Source: Halochromatium glycolicum
Lineage (GTDB): Bacteria > Pseudomonadota > Gammaproteobacteria > Chromatiales > Chromatiaceae
Reading direction: 5' to 3'
NCBI RefSeq assembly: GCF_016584085.1
Contig: NZ_NRSJ01000048.1
Location: forward strand, 1 to 39,027
DNA: 39,027 nucleotides
Positions 29,366 to 38,336 of the stretch are shown piece after piece; position 1 is the stretch's first letter, and the number at the start of each line of letters is the position of its first letter. The notes under the pieces were generated by a model. That model did no database searches. It was given only the letters and a program-made list of their open reading frames with translations, and was not told where the DNA came from. Both the position numbers and the translations under genes were made by a program.

Positions 29366-31749
29366 AGCTTCTCCAAGGCGACGGTGCCGATCTGGGCACC
29401 CAGGCTCTCGCTGCCGCTGACGGCAGCCGGAATACGCACCGTGCCGATGGCGCAGCGATCATCGAGCACGACCTGTGCGCGCCCGCGATGGCCGTTCTGA
29501 TGGATCTCGACCTCATCCCCGTCAACAAGGCCAAGCTCGGCGGCCTGTTTTGGATGCAGTGAGACCGCAAGCGACTCGGCGAGCTGCGTCCGCTGCAGCG
29601 CCGGCGCATGGCGGACCAGCGCATCGGTCGCATAGATCGGCACATTGCCGACTCGCACCAGCGGCGTGCCGAGCATCTCGGGGACGGCCGCCGGCGTGCC
29701 CTGCAGCCGGTTATCCGGCGTCAGGCCGTCGCACTGAGCCGCAAGCTCGTCATGGACCTGCTTGGCGGTGTTCTGCTCGAAGCCGTCGAACTCGAGTAGG
29801 TTTCCGAGCACGCGCAGGACCTTCCAGCCCGGGCGCGCATCGCCGGCCGGCGGCACCGCGCCCTGGAACCGTTGCCAAGCACCGGCGGCATTGACGAAGG
29901 TGCCGGCGGTCTCCGCGAAGGCAGCGATCGGCAGCAGGATATCGGCGACCTGCTCGAGCGCCAGCGAGCGGAAGCTGGCGCAGGCCACGACGAATCCGGC
30001 CTGATCCAGGGCCTGCATCGCCGTGCCCGGCTCGATCAGGTCCAGGTCCGGCTCCAGGCCCCAGAGCAGATAGCCCTGACGCGGCTCGTGGAGCATCGCA
30101 AGCGCATTCAAGCCCGGACGCTCGATAGCCTTGGCGCCGGGCGAACGGTGCGGCAGCGCGCCGGCAACATGGGCACCGGTGCTGTTCGCGGCCTGCGCCA
30201 GCAGCCCGACGCGGCAGCCAGCGGCCGCCGCAATCTCCCAGGCGAGCGCCTTCAGGAGGGTAAGATCAGGGTCGGCCTCGGCGAGGGCGCCGAGCAAGAC
30301 CAGCCCGCTTCCCTTGGTGCCAGCCTGCCTCAGCGAATCGGCAACGGTCTGGTGCGTCTCGCCGACTTCGGCCTGATCCAACAGCGGTTTGATGCTGCCG
30401 CTGCCCGAGACCCCCAGGGCCTTCGCAATCGCGGCGAGTTCCAGCAGCAGACAGCCGGGAACGGCCGTCAACTGACGTGCCGGATGCATCAGCTCCAGCT
30501 CATAGGCATTGACGACCGCGATCTCGGCCCCGTCCAGGGCCGCCTTGCGGAGGCGGTGGGCCAATAGCGGCTGCTCATGACGGATATCGCTGCCGATCAG
30601 CAGGACAGCGGTCTGGCGCTCCAGCTCAGCGATGGGAAGGCCGAGCCAGGGCAGCAGCGGATCGCTGGAATCACCACGGAAGTCCTGTTGGCGCAAACGG
30701 CTGTCGATGTTGTCACAGCCCAGTGTCCGCACCAGCTTCTGGAAGAGATATTGCTCTTCAAGGGTCGCATTCGGCGCGATCAAGCAGCCGAGATGATCGG
30801 CACCAAGGCCGTCGATCAGGCCGCGCAGACCGCCGACCACGGTGCTCAGCGCCTCCTGCCATTCGACTTCGTGCCAGGCGCCGTCACGTTTGATCATCGG
30901 CGCCGTCAGCCGCTCGGGGCTGCTCAGACCCTCATAGCTAAAGCGATCGCGGTCCGAGATCCAGCACTCGTTGACCGCCTCATTGTCGCGCGGATGGACC
31001 CGCATCACCTGCTCGCCGCGGATATGCAGCTGCAGGTTGGAGCCGACACCATCGTGCGGGGCGATGCCCTCATCGGAGGTCAGCTCCCAGGCGCGCGCGG
31101 TGAAGCGATAGGGTTTCGAGGTCAGCGCGCCGACCGGACAGAGATCGATGATATTGCCCGAGAGCTCGTGGGAGACCGTGTGCTCGACGAAGGTGCCGAT
31201 CCGCATGTCCTCGCCGCGCCCGGTCGCGCCGAGCTCACGCAGTCCGGCGATCTCGGCACCGAACCGCACGCAGCGGGTGCAATGGATGCAACGGGTCATC
31301 TCTGTTGCGATCAGCGGACCGAGATCCTCGTCCTTGACCACCCGCTTGCGCTCACTGAAGCGCGAGACGTCTTCGCCGTAGCCCATCGAGACGTCCTGCA
31401 GCTCGCATTCGCCGCCCTGATCGCAGATCGGGCAGTCGAGCGGGTGGTTGATGAGCAGGAATTCCATGGTGCCGCGCTGGGCATCAAGGGCCTTTGGTGA
31501 GCGCGTCAGCACCTTCATGCCGTCGCCGACCGGGGTCGCGCAGGCGGGCACCGGCTTCGGGAACGGGCGGCCGCCCTGCTCTGCCTCGACCAGGCACATA
31601 CGGCAGTTGGCGGCGATCGACAGCTTCTCGTGGTAACAGAAGCGCGGGATCGGGATGCCCTCGCGGTCGGCCACCGCGATGATCATCTCGCCGGGCGCCG
31701 CACTGCAGCTACGGCCGTCGATCTCGAGGGTGATCTTGTCGTCCGACAT
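29362..31749 (-). CDS. nuoG: NADH-quinone oxidoreductase subunit G
   Basis: Iron-sulfur subunit of the peripheral arm, 795 residues. N-terminal 2Fe-2S cluster ligands Cys38, 49, 52 and 70; cluster N5 from His102, Cys106, 109 and 115 (HPLDCPICDQGGEC); cluster N4 from Cys154, 157, 160 and 204 (CIHCTRCVRF and LCPVGAL). The molybdopterin-oxidoreductase-like body follows, with no molybdenum site. The Cys motif for the extra N7 cluster of E. coli NuoG is missing, as in many bacteria. 87 bases separate it from nuoF. Confidence 0.96.
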   Translation of the reverse strand: MSDDKITLEIDGRSCSAAPGEMIIAVADREGIPIPRFCYHEKLSIAANCRMCLVEAEQGGRPFPKPVPACATPVGDGMKVLTRSPKALDAQRGTMEFLLINHPLDCPICDQGGECELQDVSMGYGEDVSRFSERKRVVKDEDLGPLIATEMTRCIHCTRCVRFGAEIAGLRELGATGRGEDMRIGTFVEHTVSHELSGNIIDLCPVGALTSKPYRFTARAWELTSDEGIAPHDGVGSNLQLHIRGEQVMRVHPRDNEAVNECWISDRDRFSYEGLSSPERLTAPMIKRDGAWHEVEWQEALSTVVGGLRGLIDGLGADHLGCLIAPNATLEEQYLFQKLVRTLGCDNIDSRLRQQDFRGDSSDPLLPWLGLPIAELERQTAVLLIGSDIRHEQPLLAHRLRKAALDGAEIAVVNAYELELMHPARQLTAVPGCLLLELAAIAKALGVSGSGSIKPLLDQAEVGETHQTVADSLRQAGTKGSGLVLLGALAEADPDLTLLKALAWEIAAAAGCRVGLLAQAANSTGAHVAGALPHRSPGAKAIERPGLNALAMLHEPRQGYLLWGLEPDLDLIEPGTAMQALDQAGFVVACASFRSLALEQVADILLPIAAFAETAGTFVNAAGAWQRFQGAVPPAGDARPGWKVLRVLGNLLEFDGFEQNTAKQVHDELAAQCDGLTPDNRLQGTPAAVPEMLGTPLVRVGNVPIYATDALVRHAPALQRTQLAESLAVSLHPKQAAELGLVDGDEVEIHQNGHRGRAQVVLDDRCAIGTVRIPAAVSGSESLGAQIGTVALEKL

Positions 31750-31836
31750 CGGATTGGCCTACCTGTCGTTGAGCCGCGGGGCGCTATACATCGTTGTCCG
31801 TTGCACAGGCATCGAGTGGGGCGGGCCTGGCGGCGC

Positions 31837-33126
31837 TCAGGCCGCTTCGACCAGCGGCCGGCCGTGCTCGATCAGGTACTCGAACTCGGCGCGATAGTGT
31901 TTCAGGAAGCTCTGGACGGGCATTGCAGCCGCGTCGCCGAGCGCGCAGATGGTGCGTCCACCGATGCGTCCTGCCACATTGTCCAAGAGATCGAGGTCCT
32001 GGGGCCGGCCCTGCCCAGCCAGCATCCGTTCGAGCACCCGTGCGAGCCAGCCCGTGCCCTCGCGACAGGGGGTGCACTGTCCGCAGGATTCGTGCGCATA
32101 GAAGTGCGCCAGATTGGCCAGCACCTTGACCATGCAGGTGCCTTCGGCGATCACGATCACCGCCCCGGAGCCGAGCATCGAGCCGGCCTTCGCAATCGAG
32201 TCGTAATCCATGTCGGTCGCGAGCATCACGTCGCCCGGCACGACCGGCACCGAGGAGCCGCCGGGGATCACCGCCTTCAGGGACCGGCCGCCGCTGACGC
32301 CGCCGGCCATCTCGAGCAGGTCCTTGAACGGGGTGCCGAGCGGGATCTCAAAATTGTCGGGACGGGCAACGTGACCGGTCACCGAGAACAGCTTCGGACC
32401 GCCGTTGTTCGGCCGTCCCTGCTCCAGGAACCACTTGCCGCCCTTCTCGAGGATCACCGGCACCGAGGCCAGGGACTCGGTGTTGTTGATCGTGGTCGGT
32501 TTTCCATAGAGACCCGCCTGGGCCGGGAACGGCGGCTTGAACCGCGGTTGCCCCTTCTTGCCCTCGAGCGACTCGAGCAGCGCGGTCTCCTCGCCGCAGA
32601 TGTAGGCGCCGGAGCCGAGATGGGTATAGAGATCGAAGTCGATCCCGGAGCCGAGCAGATCCGTGCCGAGCAGCCCGGCCGCATAGGCCTCCTCGAGGGC
32701 CTGATCGAAGCGCTCGGTCGGCTCGTAGAACTCGCCGCGGATGTAGTTGTAGCCGACCGTCGCGCCGATGCAGTAGCCGGCGATCGCCATGCCCTCGATC
32801 AGCTGGTGCGGGTTATACCGCATGATGTCGCGATCCTTGCAGGTGCCGGGCTCACCCTCGTCCGAGTTGCAGACGATGTACTTCTGGCCCGGTTTGCTGC
32901 GCGGCATGAAGCTCCATTTGAGGCCGGTCGGAAAGCCGGCACCCCCACGGCCGCGCAGGGCCGAGGTCTTGATCTCGTCGATCAGCTGATCCGGGTCCGG
33001 CTTCTCGCGCAGGATGCGCTCCCACTGCACGTAGCCGCCGACACTGCGGTAGCCCTCGAGGGTGTGACGCACCTGTTCGTCGAGGTGCATCGTACGGAAG
33101 CAAACGGTGTTCTGGTTGTCAGCCAT
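31837..33126 (-). CDS. nuoF: NADH-quinone oxidoreductase subunit F
   Basis: NADH- and FMN-binding subunit, 429 residues, where electrons enter complex I. GRGGAGFPTGLKW near residue 60 is the FMN/NADH glycine-rich loop. SDEGEPGTCKDRDIMR and GSGAYICGEETALLESLEGK are also conserved. The 4Fe-4S cluster N3 is bound by Cys348, 351 and 354 (ESCGQCTPCREG) and Cys394 (RTICALGD). Thirteen bases after nuoE. Confidence 0.97.
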   Translation of the reverse strand: MADNQNTVCFRTMHLDEQVRHTLEGYRSVGGYVQWERILREKPDPDQLIDEIKTSALRGRGGAGFPTGLKWSFMPRSKPGQKYIVCNSDEGEPGTCKDRDIMRYNPHQLIEGMAIAGYCIGATVGYNYIRGEFYEPTERFDQALEEAYAAGLLGTDLLGSGIDFDLYTHLGSGAYICGEETALLESLEGKKGQPRFKPPFPAQAGLYGKPTTINNTESLASVPVILEKGGKWFLEQGRPNNGGPKLFSVTGHVARPDNFEIPLGTPFKDLLEMAGGVSGGRSLKAVIPGGSSVPVVPGDVMLATDMDYDSIAKAGSMLGSGAVIVIAEGTCMVKVLANLAHFYAHESCGQCTPCREGTGWLARVLERMLAGQGRPQDLDLLDNVAGRIGGRTICALGDAAAMPVQSFLKHYRAEFEYLIEHGRPLVEAA

Positions 33127-33139
33127 AGGATGCGCGCGC

Positions 33140-33667
33140 TCAGTCGAGGTCGTCGATGATCTTGTCGATGTCGTCCGGCGTCACGCATTCGTGGTAGGTC
33201 TTGTCGACCATCACGACCGGGGCGTGCCGGCAGGCACCAAGGCATTCGAACTCCTTGAACGTGAGCTTGCCGTCGGCGGTGGTCCCGCCCGGCTCAACCT
33301 TGTATTTCTCTTCGATGTGGTGCATCAGCTCCTCGGCACCACCGAGCATGCAGGAGACACTGTTGCAGACACAGACCTTATGCCGGCCGACCGGCTCGAG
33401 GTCGTACATCGCATAGAAGGTCGCGACCTCGTAGACCGCGGTCTCCGGCATATCGAGATAGGCGGCGACCTGATCCATCAGCTCGCGCGTCAGCCAGCCG
33501 CCGTTGTGGTCCTGCACCAGGGTCAGCGCCGGCATCACCGCCGACTGCTTCCACTCCGGCGGATACTTGGCGACATGCTTGTCGATCTCGGCACGCAGCT
33601 CGGGGGTGAGCAGCGTCTCCTTGTCGACGTCATGGATCACGGCCAGCGGTGTGGTACGGAAGCTCAT
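33140..33667 (-). CDS. nuoE: NADH-quinone oxidoreductase subunit E
   Basis: Thioredoxin-like 2Fe-2S subunit, 175 residues. The ligands are Cys101 and Cys106 (CNSVSC) and Cys142 and Cys146 (CLGAC); they hold the off-pathway cluster N1a. The N-terminal helical part (VMPALTLVQDHNGGWL, VYEVATFYAMYDLEP) is typical. The ATG shares a base with the nuoD stop. Confidence 0.96.
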   Translation of the reverse strand: MSFRTTPLAVIHDVDKETLLTPELRAEIDKHVAKYPPEWKQSAVMPALTLVQDHNGGWLTRELMDQVAAYLDMPETAVYEVATFYAMYDLEPVGRHKVCVCNSVSCMLGGAEELMHHIEEKYKVEPGGTTADGKLTFKEFECLGACRHAPVVMVDKTYHECVTPDDIDKIIDDLD

Positions 33668-34926
33668 CAGCGATCGATCTCCCCGAACACGATATCCATG
33701 GTGCCGATGATCGCGACCACGTCGGCGAGCATATGACCCTTCGACATCTCGTCCATCGCCGCCAGATGCGGAAAACCAGGCGCCCGGACCTTCAGCCGAT
33801 AGGGCTTGTTGGCGCCGTCCGAGACGATGTAACAGCCGAACTCGCCCTTCGGCGCCTCGACCGCCGCATAGACCTCGCCCGGCGGCGGGCAGTAGCCCTC
33901 GGTGAAGAGCTTAAAGTGATGGATCAGGGCCTCCATGTCGTCCTTCATACCGACACGGGTCGGTGGCACGACCTTGTGGTCATCGACCATCACCGGCCCC
34001 GGATTGGCGCGCAGCCAGTCGATACACTGTTTGATGATCCGGTTCGATTGGCGCATCTCTTCGATCCGGACCAGGTAGCGGTCGTAGCAGTCACCGTTCT
34101 GACCGACCGGGATATCGAAGTCGACCTGATCATAGGCCGCGTAGGGCTGTTTCTTGCGCAGGTCCCACGCGACGCCCGAGCCGCGCAGCATCGGACCGGT
34201 AAAACCAAGGTTCTTGGCGCGATCGGCGTCGACGACCCCGATGCCAACGGTACGCTGCTTCCAGATCCGGTTGTCGGTCAGCAGGGTCTCGTACTCGTCG
34301 ACCAGCTTTGGGAATCGGTTGCTAAAGTCCTCGATGAAGTCGAGCAACGAGCCGCTGCGCGCCTCGTTCAGCTTCTTGACCTCACGGGCGCTGTGCCATT
34401 TCGATTTACCCTCCGGGAACCGCGGCATCTGCGCCGGCAGGTCGCGATAGACCCCGCCGGGACGATAGTAGGTCGCATGCAGCCGCGCCCCGGAGACCGC
34501 CTCGTAGCAGTCCATCAGGTCTTCGCGCTCGCGGAAGCAGTACAGGAACACGCTCATCGCGCCGACATCGAGCGCATGGGCACCGAGCCACATCAGGTGG
34601 TTCAGGATGCGCGTGATCTCGTCGAACAAGGTGCGGATGTACTGGGCCCGGATCGGCGCCTCGACCCCGAGGAGCTTCTCGATCGCGCGCACATAGCCAT
34701 GCTCGTTGCACATCATCGAGACGTAGTCGAGCCGGTCCATGTAGCCGATGCTCTGGTTGTACGGCTTGGACTCGGCCAGCTTCTCGGTCGCGCGATGCAG
34801 CAGTCCGATGTGCGGATCGGCGCGTTCGATGACCTCACCATCCATCTCCAGCACCAGGCGCAGCACACCGTGGGCGGCCGGGTGCTGCGGACCGAAGTTG
34901 AGCGTGTAGTTGCGGATCTCAGGCAT
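33667..34926 (-). CDS. nuoD: NADH-quinone oxidoreductase subunit D
   Basis: 49-kDa-type subunit, 419 residues, related to NiFe-hydrogenase large subunits without their metal site. It lines the quinone pocket with NuoB. Visible: FGPQHPAAHGVLRLVLEMDG with the quinone-contact His, IGLLHRATEKL, YMDRLDYVSMMCNEHGY with the quinone-binding Tyr, and KAPKGEFG-like EAPKGEFGCYIVSDG at the C-terminus. The start overlaps the end of nuoC by eight bases. nuoC and nuoD are separate genes here, unlike the fused NuoCD of E. coli. Confidence 0.97.
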   Translation of the reverse strand: MPEIRNYTLNFGPQHPAAHGVLRLVLEMDGEVIERADPHIGLLHRATEKLAESKPYNQSIGYMDRLDYVSMMCNEHGYVRAIEKLLGVEAPIRAQYIRTLFDEITRILNHLMWLGAHALDVGAMSVFLYCFREREDLMDCYEAVSGARLHATYYRPGGVYRDLPAQMPRFPEGKSKWHSAREVKKLNEARSGSLLDFIEDFSNRFPKLVDEYETLLTDNRIWKQRTVGIGVVDADRAKNLGFTGPMLRGSGVAWDLRKKQPYAAYDQVDFDIPVGQNGDCYDRYLVRIEEMRQSNRIIKQCIDWLRANPGPVMVDDHKVVPPTRVGMKDDMEALIHHFKLFTEGYCPPPGEVYAAVEAPKGEFGCYIVSDGANKPYRLKVRAPGFPHLAAMDEMSKGHMLADVVAIIGTMDIVFGEIDR

Positions 34927-35650
34927 TGGAGGCGTCCTTGGCTCCGGTCACGGCCGGGTGATCATCGCCGAGGTAGCGGCTGTCGTCGCGGATGACCTTG
35001 GGCACCAGCACCCGTGGCTCGATCTCGACCGGCTCATAGATCACGCGACCCTGCTCGGGGTCGTAGCGCATCGCGACTTGGCCGCTCAACGGGAAGTCCT
35101 TCCGGAACGGATGACCGACGAACCCATAGTCGCTCAGGATGCGGCGCAGGTCGGGATGGCCATCGAACAGGATGCCGAAGAGATCGAAGGCCTCGCGCTC
35201 GAACCAATCGGCCACACTCCAGATCGGCGTCACCGATGGCACGACCGGTTGCTGGCCACCCGCGCGAATCGTCAAGCGAAGCCGCCGGTTGTGCCGGAGC
35301 GACAACAGGTGGTAGACGACCGCGAAGCGCTCGGGCCCGTCGGTCTCAAGCTCGAGATCACGATCCACACCACGGCCGAACCCGAAGTGCGATGCATCGG
35401 TGGTCGCCCACTCCGACAGGCCGTAGGCGGCATAATCGACGGCACAGAGATCGATCAACTGCTCGAATGCGAGCGAGCCATCATCACGCAGGGTCTGGCA
35501 GGCTTCGAGCAGGCGCTCCGCTGCGAGATCGAGCGTCAGCTCACCGTACTCGGCCCGCAAACTGCCCCCGAACGCACCAAAGCCCTCGTTGAGCTGTGCA
35601 GCAAGGTGATCGAGACGGGCATCGCCGGTTGTAATGATCGATTCGGTCAT
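34919..35650 (-). CDS. nuoC: NADH-quinone oxidoreductase subunit C
   Basis: 30-kDa-type subunit, 243 residues, a structural part of the quinone module. The family signature is clear: EREAFDLFGILFDGHPDLRR followed by ILSDYGFVGHPFRKDFPLSG. The start ATG 35650 (MTESIITTGDARL) is chosen; the frame is open ten codons further with a non-family sequence. It overlaps nuoD at its 3' end. Confidence 0.95.
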   Translation of the reverse strand: MTESIITTGDARLDHLAAQLNEGFGAFGGSLRAEYGELTLDLAAERLLEACQTLRDDGSLAFEQLIDLCAVDYAAYGLSEWATTDASHFGFGRGVDRDLELETDGPERFAVVYHLLSLRHNRRLRLTIRAGGQQPVVPSVTPIWSVADWFEREAFDLFGILFDGHPDLRRILSDYGFVGHPFRKDFPLSGQVAMRYDPEQGRVIYEPVEIEPRVLVPKVIRDDSRYLGDDHPAVTGAKDASNA

Positions 35651-35701
35651 GGATTCAATCGGGCAGAATGCACCCAGCAATTAACAATCGGTAACCAGCG
35701 A

Positions 35702-36178
35702 TTACCGGGCGATGGTGTTGGTCCGACGGATCTTGTTCTGGAGCTGAAGGACGCCATAGAGCAGCGCCTCTGCAGAGGGCGGACAGCCGGGCACATAGAC
35801 GTCCACCGGAACGATCCGGTCACAACCGCGCACCACCGAGTAGGAGTAGTGGTAGTAGCCACCCCCGTTTGCACAAGAGCCCATCGAGATCACCCAGCGC
35901 GGCTCCGCCATCTGGTCATAGACCTTCCGCAGGGCCGGTGCCATCTTGTTGACGAGGGTGCCGGCGACGATCATCACATCCGACTGTCGCGGGCTCGGGC
36001 GGAAGATGATCCCGAAGCGGTCGAGATCGTACCGCGCAGCCCCTGCATGCATCATCTCGACAGCGCAACAAGCGAGACCGAAGGTCATCGGCCACAGCGA
36101 GCCGGTCCGCGCCCAGTTGATCAACTTATCAGCGCTCGTCGTAACGACGCCTTCTTCGAGGATGCCTTCGATACCCAT
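35702..36178 (-). CDS. nuoB: NADH-quinone oxidoreductase subunit B
   Basis: Holds the terminal 4Fe-4S cluster N2, which reduces quinone; 158 residues. Ligands Cys37 and Cys38 (GLACCAVEMM), Cys102 (GSCANGGG) and Cys132 (VPGCPPSAE). The start ATG 36178 has a strong GAGAGGGGG upstream; longer readings to 36244 overlap the end of nuoA and are not family-like. Confidence 0.97.
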   Translation of the reverse strand: MGIEGILEEGVVTTSADKLINWARTGSLWPMTFGLACCAVEMMHAGAARYDLDRFGIIFRPSPRQSDVMIVAGTLVNKMAPALRKVYDQMAEPRWVISMGSCANGGGYYHYSYSVVRGCDRIVPVDVYVPGCPPSAEALLYGVLQLQNKIRRTNTIAR

Positions 36179-36224
36179 CACAACCCCCTCTCGATCAATG
36201 ACCCATTGCCGAGGTGTAGGCGGC

Positions 36225-36581
36225 TCACTCCCACTCAAGCGCACCCTTGCGCCATTCGTAGATGAAACCGACCACCAGAATGCCTAGGAACACTGACATG
36301 GCGAGTAGTCCGCCCGTTCCAAGCTCCTCAAGCACCACGGCCCAGGGGAAGAGGAAGGCGATCTCGAGGTCGAACAGGATGAAGAGGATGGCGACCAGGT
36401 AGTAGCGCACATCGAACTTCATGCGCGCGCTCTCGAACGCCTCGAAGCCACACTCGTAAGGGGAGTCCTTCTCCGGGTCGGGCCGGCGGGGACCGAGCAG
36501 CATGCCGAGCACCCGAGGCGCCAGGCCGATCAGGATCGCCACGACCAGAAAGATCAGGATGTGCAGATAGTCTTCCAGCAT
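36225..36581 (-). CDS. nuoA: NADH-quinone oxidoreductase subunit A
   Basis: First gene of the operon; ND3-type membrane subunit with three spans, 118 residues. The loop SPYECGFEAFESARMKFDVR with its conserved Cys covers the quinone-cavity entrance. GGGAG lies about nine bases before the ATG. A good promoter stands 50-80 bases upstream. Confidence 0.96.
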   Translation of the reverse strand: MLEDYLHILIFLVVAILIGLAPRVLGMLLGPRRPDPEKDSPYECGFEAFESARMKFDVRYYLVAILFILFDLEIAFLFPWAVVLEELGTGGLLAMSVFLGILVVGFIYEWRKGALEWE

Positions 36582-36632
36582 CCGGTGGCGACTCCCAAGC
36601 TCAGGTCATTTTTCAAGACGAAAACCCGCAGT

Positions 36633-36661
36633 ATCCTATTGCGAGCATAGGCCGCTGTCAA
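36633..36661 (-). promoter_or_regulatory. Sigma-70 type promoter of the nuo operon
   Basis: On the - strand: TTGACA (36661-36656), a 17-base spacer, TAGGAT (36638-36633). The -35 is perfect and the -10 matches four of six. Transcription would start near 36626, about 45 bases before nuoA. It sits after the terminator of the preceding tpiA-secG-tRNA unit, so nuo is independently transcribed. Confidence 0.8.
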
Positions 36662-36715
36662 GCCAGCAACACAGACAAACCGACAATAATCAACCAGTTA
36701 ACTGTATCGTTCGCC

Positions 36716-36751
36716 GAAAAGAAAGGCGGCCCCGCGAACGGGTACCGCCTT
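36716..36751 (-). terminator. Intrinsic terminator after tRNA-Leu
   Basis: On the - strand AAGGCGG pairs with CCGCCTT, with an inner CCCG/CGGG stem and a TTCG loop, followed by TTTCTTTTC. It begins eight bases after the tRNA 3' end and closes the tpiA-secG-tRNA unit. Confidence 0.85.
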
Positions 36752-36758
36752 CTTGTGC

Positions 36759-36843
36759 TGGTGCCGACGGCCGGACTCGAACCGGCACGGCTTGCGCCAC
36801 TGCCCCCTCAAGACAGCGTGTCTACCAATTCCACCACGTCGGC
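36759..36843 (-). tRNA. tRNA-Leu (anticodon GAG)
   Basis: 85-base tRNA with encoded CCA. Acceptor stem GCCGACG pairs with CGTCGGC; the anticodon stem CTGTC/GGCAG (one G-U) closes the loop TTGAGGG, anticodon GAG, read codons CUC and CUU. The variable arm is long, as for leucine tRNAs, and GGTTCGAGTCC is the T-arm. The place next to secG and upstream of nuo is common in gammaproteobacteria. Confidence 0.95.
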
Positions 36844-36920
36844 AATCTCTTTCTCATTATTACAGGTTTTCGAAGAGAACGGGGTCTCGACGGCGAGGTA
36901 CCCTTTAGCGAGCCGGGCTG

Positions 36921-37409
36921 TTATTCAGCCGGCGGCGGCAAATCACCGCCCGGCGTCGCGGAGGTCTCGCCAGCCGCGTTGCCCTCCTCTCCGAGATCAT
37001 CAGTGACGCTCTCATCGGCGATCGGGACCGGCGGCATATCCCCCTGAGTGCGGCCCGGCGCCTGGGATGCTTCCGGTGCAGCAGGCGGCAGATCGTTCGC
37101 CCGATCCGCGGCTGGCGCCGATTGCGGCTGCGGAGAGGCCGGCACCTCGACCTCATCCATCAGGCCGCCAGGCTCGCCGACCCGTGCCGCGAAGTAGGCG
37201 AGCGCGATACTCGTCAGGAAGAACAGCGTCGCAATGATCGCGGTCGACCGCGACAAAAAGTTGCCCGAGCCCTGCGCACCAAAGACCGTTGACGAAGCGC
37301 CGCTCCCAAAGGCCGCCCCGGCATCGGCACCTTTCCCGTGCTGCAACAGCACCAACGCAATCAGGCCGATTGCGAGCACGAGATGGAAGACGGTCAGGAT
37401 GAGCTGCAT
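36921..37409 (-). CDS. secG: Protein-export membrane protein SecG
   Basis: Non-essential subunit of the SecYEG translocon, 162 residues. Two membrane spans: LILTVFHLVLAIGLIALVLL at the N-terminus and STAIIATLFFLTSIALAYFA. Between them is the signature QHGKGADAGAAFGSGASSTV, then FGAQGSGNFLSR. The C-terminal 90 residues are Pro/Ala/Glu-rich and disordered, longer than in E. coli SecG. Start is ATG 37409; an in-frame TTG four codons upstream is unlikely. tpiA is upstream, tRNA-Leu downstream, in one unit. Confidence 0.93.
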   Translation of the reverse strand: MQLILTVFHLVLAIGLIALVLLQHGKGADAGAAFGSGASSTVFGAQGSGNFLSRSTAIIATLFFLTSIALAYFAARVGEPGGLMDEVEVPASPQPQSAPAADRANDLPPAAPEASQAPGRTQGDMPPVPIADESVTDDLGEEGNAAGETSATPGGDLPPPAE

Positions 37410-37460
37410 TGAAGGACCCAATCGTTTGCATTGCCCGCCGGACAGGTTGCCCGCGGGACG

Positions 37461-38222
37461 TCAGGCGTTCGCGTCGCCCGCTTTGCAGATGGCCAAGAAG
37501 TCCCCAGCCTTCAGCGCTGCACCCCCGATCAAGCCGCCATCGATATCAGCCTGCGCCATCAGCTCCGACGCATTCGCCGGCTTCATGCTTCCGCCGTAGA
37601 GGATACGAACGCCTTGTGCCACCTCGGCACTCTTCTTCGCGACGCGCTCGCGCAGGAAGGCGTGGACCTCCTGAGCCTGCTCGGGCGTGGCGGTGACACC
37701 GGTGCCGATTGCCCAAACCGGCTCATAGGCGATCACACCCTTGGCCAAGGCATCGATACCGCCTGACTCGAGCACCCCATCGAGGTGCCGGGCGACCACC
37801 TCTTCGGTCTTACCCTGCTCACGCTCCTCTAAGGTTTCGCCGACACAGAGGATCGGCGTCAGCCCGTGCTCGACTGCGAGCGCATACTTGCGCCCGATGA
37901 TCGCATCGGTTTCACCGTTAAAGAGCCGCCGTTCGGAGTGGCCGACGATTACGTAGGTGCAACCGAAATCTTTCAGCATGGCTGCCGAGACCTGGCCCGT
38001 GAAGGCGCCATTCTCCTCGCGTGAACAGTCCTGAGCGCCGTGTCCGATCGGCGTTCCCTGCAGTATGTCCTCGGCCAGATAGAGGAACGGGAAAGGCGGA
38101 CAGACCGCGACCTCGGACGTCGTGATCTGGTCGATCCCGGCCTTGATGCCGTTCAGCAGCTCGACCGTCTCGGCCTTGCTGCCATTCATCTTCCAGTTTC
38201 CAGCGATCAGCGGCTGACGCAT
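37461..38222 (-). CDS. tpiA: Triosephosphate isomerase
   Basis: Interconverts dihydroxyacetone phosphate and glyceraldehyde 3-phosphate, used in glycolysis, gluconeogenesis and the Calvin cycle. 253 residues, a full TIM barrel. Catalytic residues: Lys11 (GNWKMNG), His95 (VIVGHSERR) and Glu167 (AYEPVWAIGTG), plus the phosphate loop ILYGGSMKPAN near the end. ATG 38222 is preceded by GGGAG seven bases away; a frame from 38279 adds non-family residues. secG follows after 51 bases. Confidence 0.97.
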   Translation of the reverse strand: MRQPLIAGNWKMNGSKAETVELLNGIKAGIDQITTSEVAVCPPFPFLYLAEDILQGTPIGHGAQDCSREENGAFTGQVSAAMLKDFGCTYVIVGHSERRLFNGETDAIIGRKYALAVEHGLTPILCVGETLEEREQGKTEEVVARHLDGVLESGGIDALAKGVIAYEPVWAIGTGVTATPEQAQEVHAFLRERVAKKSAEVAQGVRILYGGSMKPANASELMAQADIDGGLIGGAALKAGDFLAICKAGDANA

Positions 38223-38250
38223 GACTGTCTCCCGAAGAAAAGAGCCGATC

Positions 38251-38279
38251 ATGATAACGGCACGAACACTATGTCGCAA
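38251..38279 (-). promoter_or_regulatory. Promoter of the tpiA-secG-tRNA-Leu unit
   Basis: On the - strand TTGCGA (38279-38274), 17-base spacer, TATCAT (38256-38251), five of six matches in the -10 and four in the -35. The start of transcription would be about 20 bases before the tpiA ATG. Confidence 0.65.
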
Positions 38280-38336
38280 CCGGTTCGGGCGAATCCATCC
38301 TTCCTTATGGGCCTCAAGGTGGCTTAGACTAACCTG

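Noticed and set aside
31630..36265. Several long + strand frames opposite nuoF to nuoB
   Set aside because: All lie over convincing nuo genes with every cluster ligand in place; the + frames are composition artefacts.
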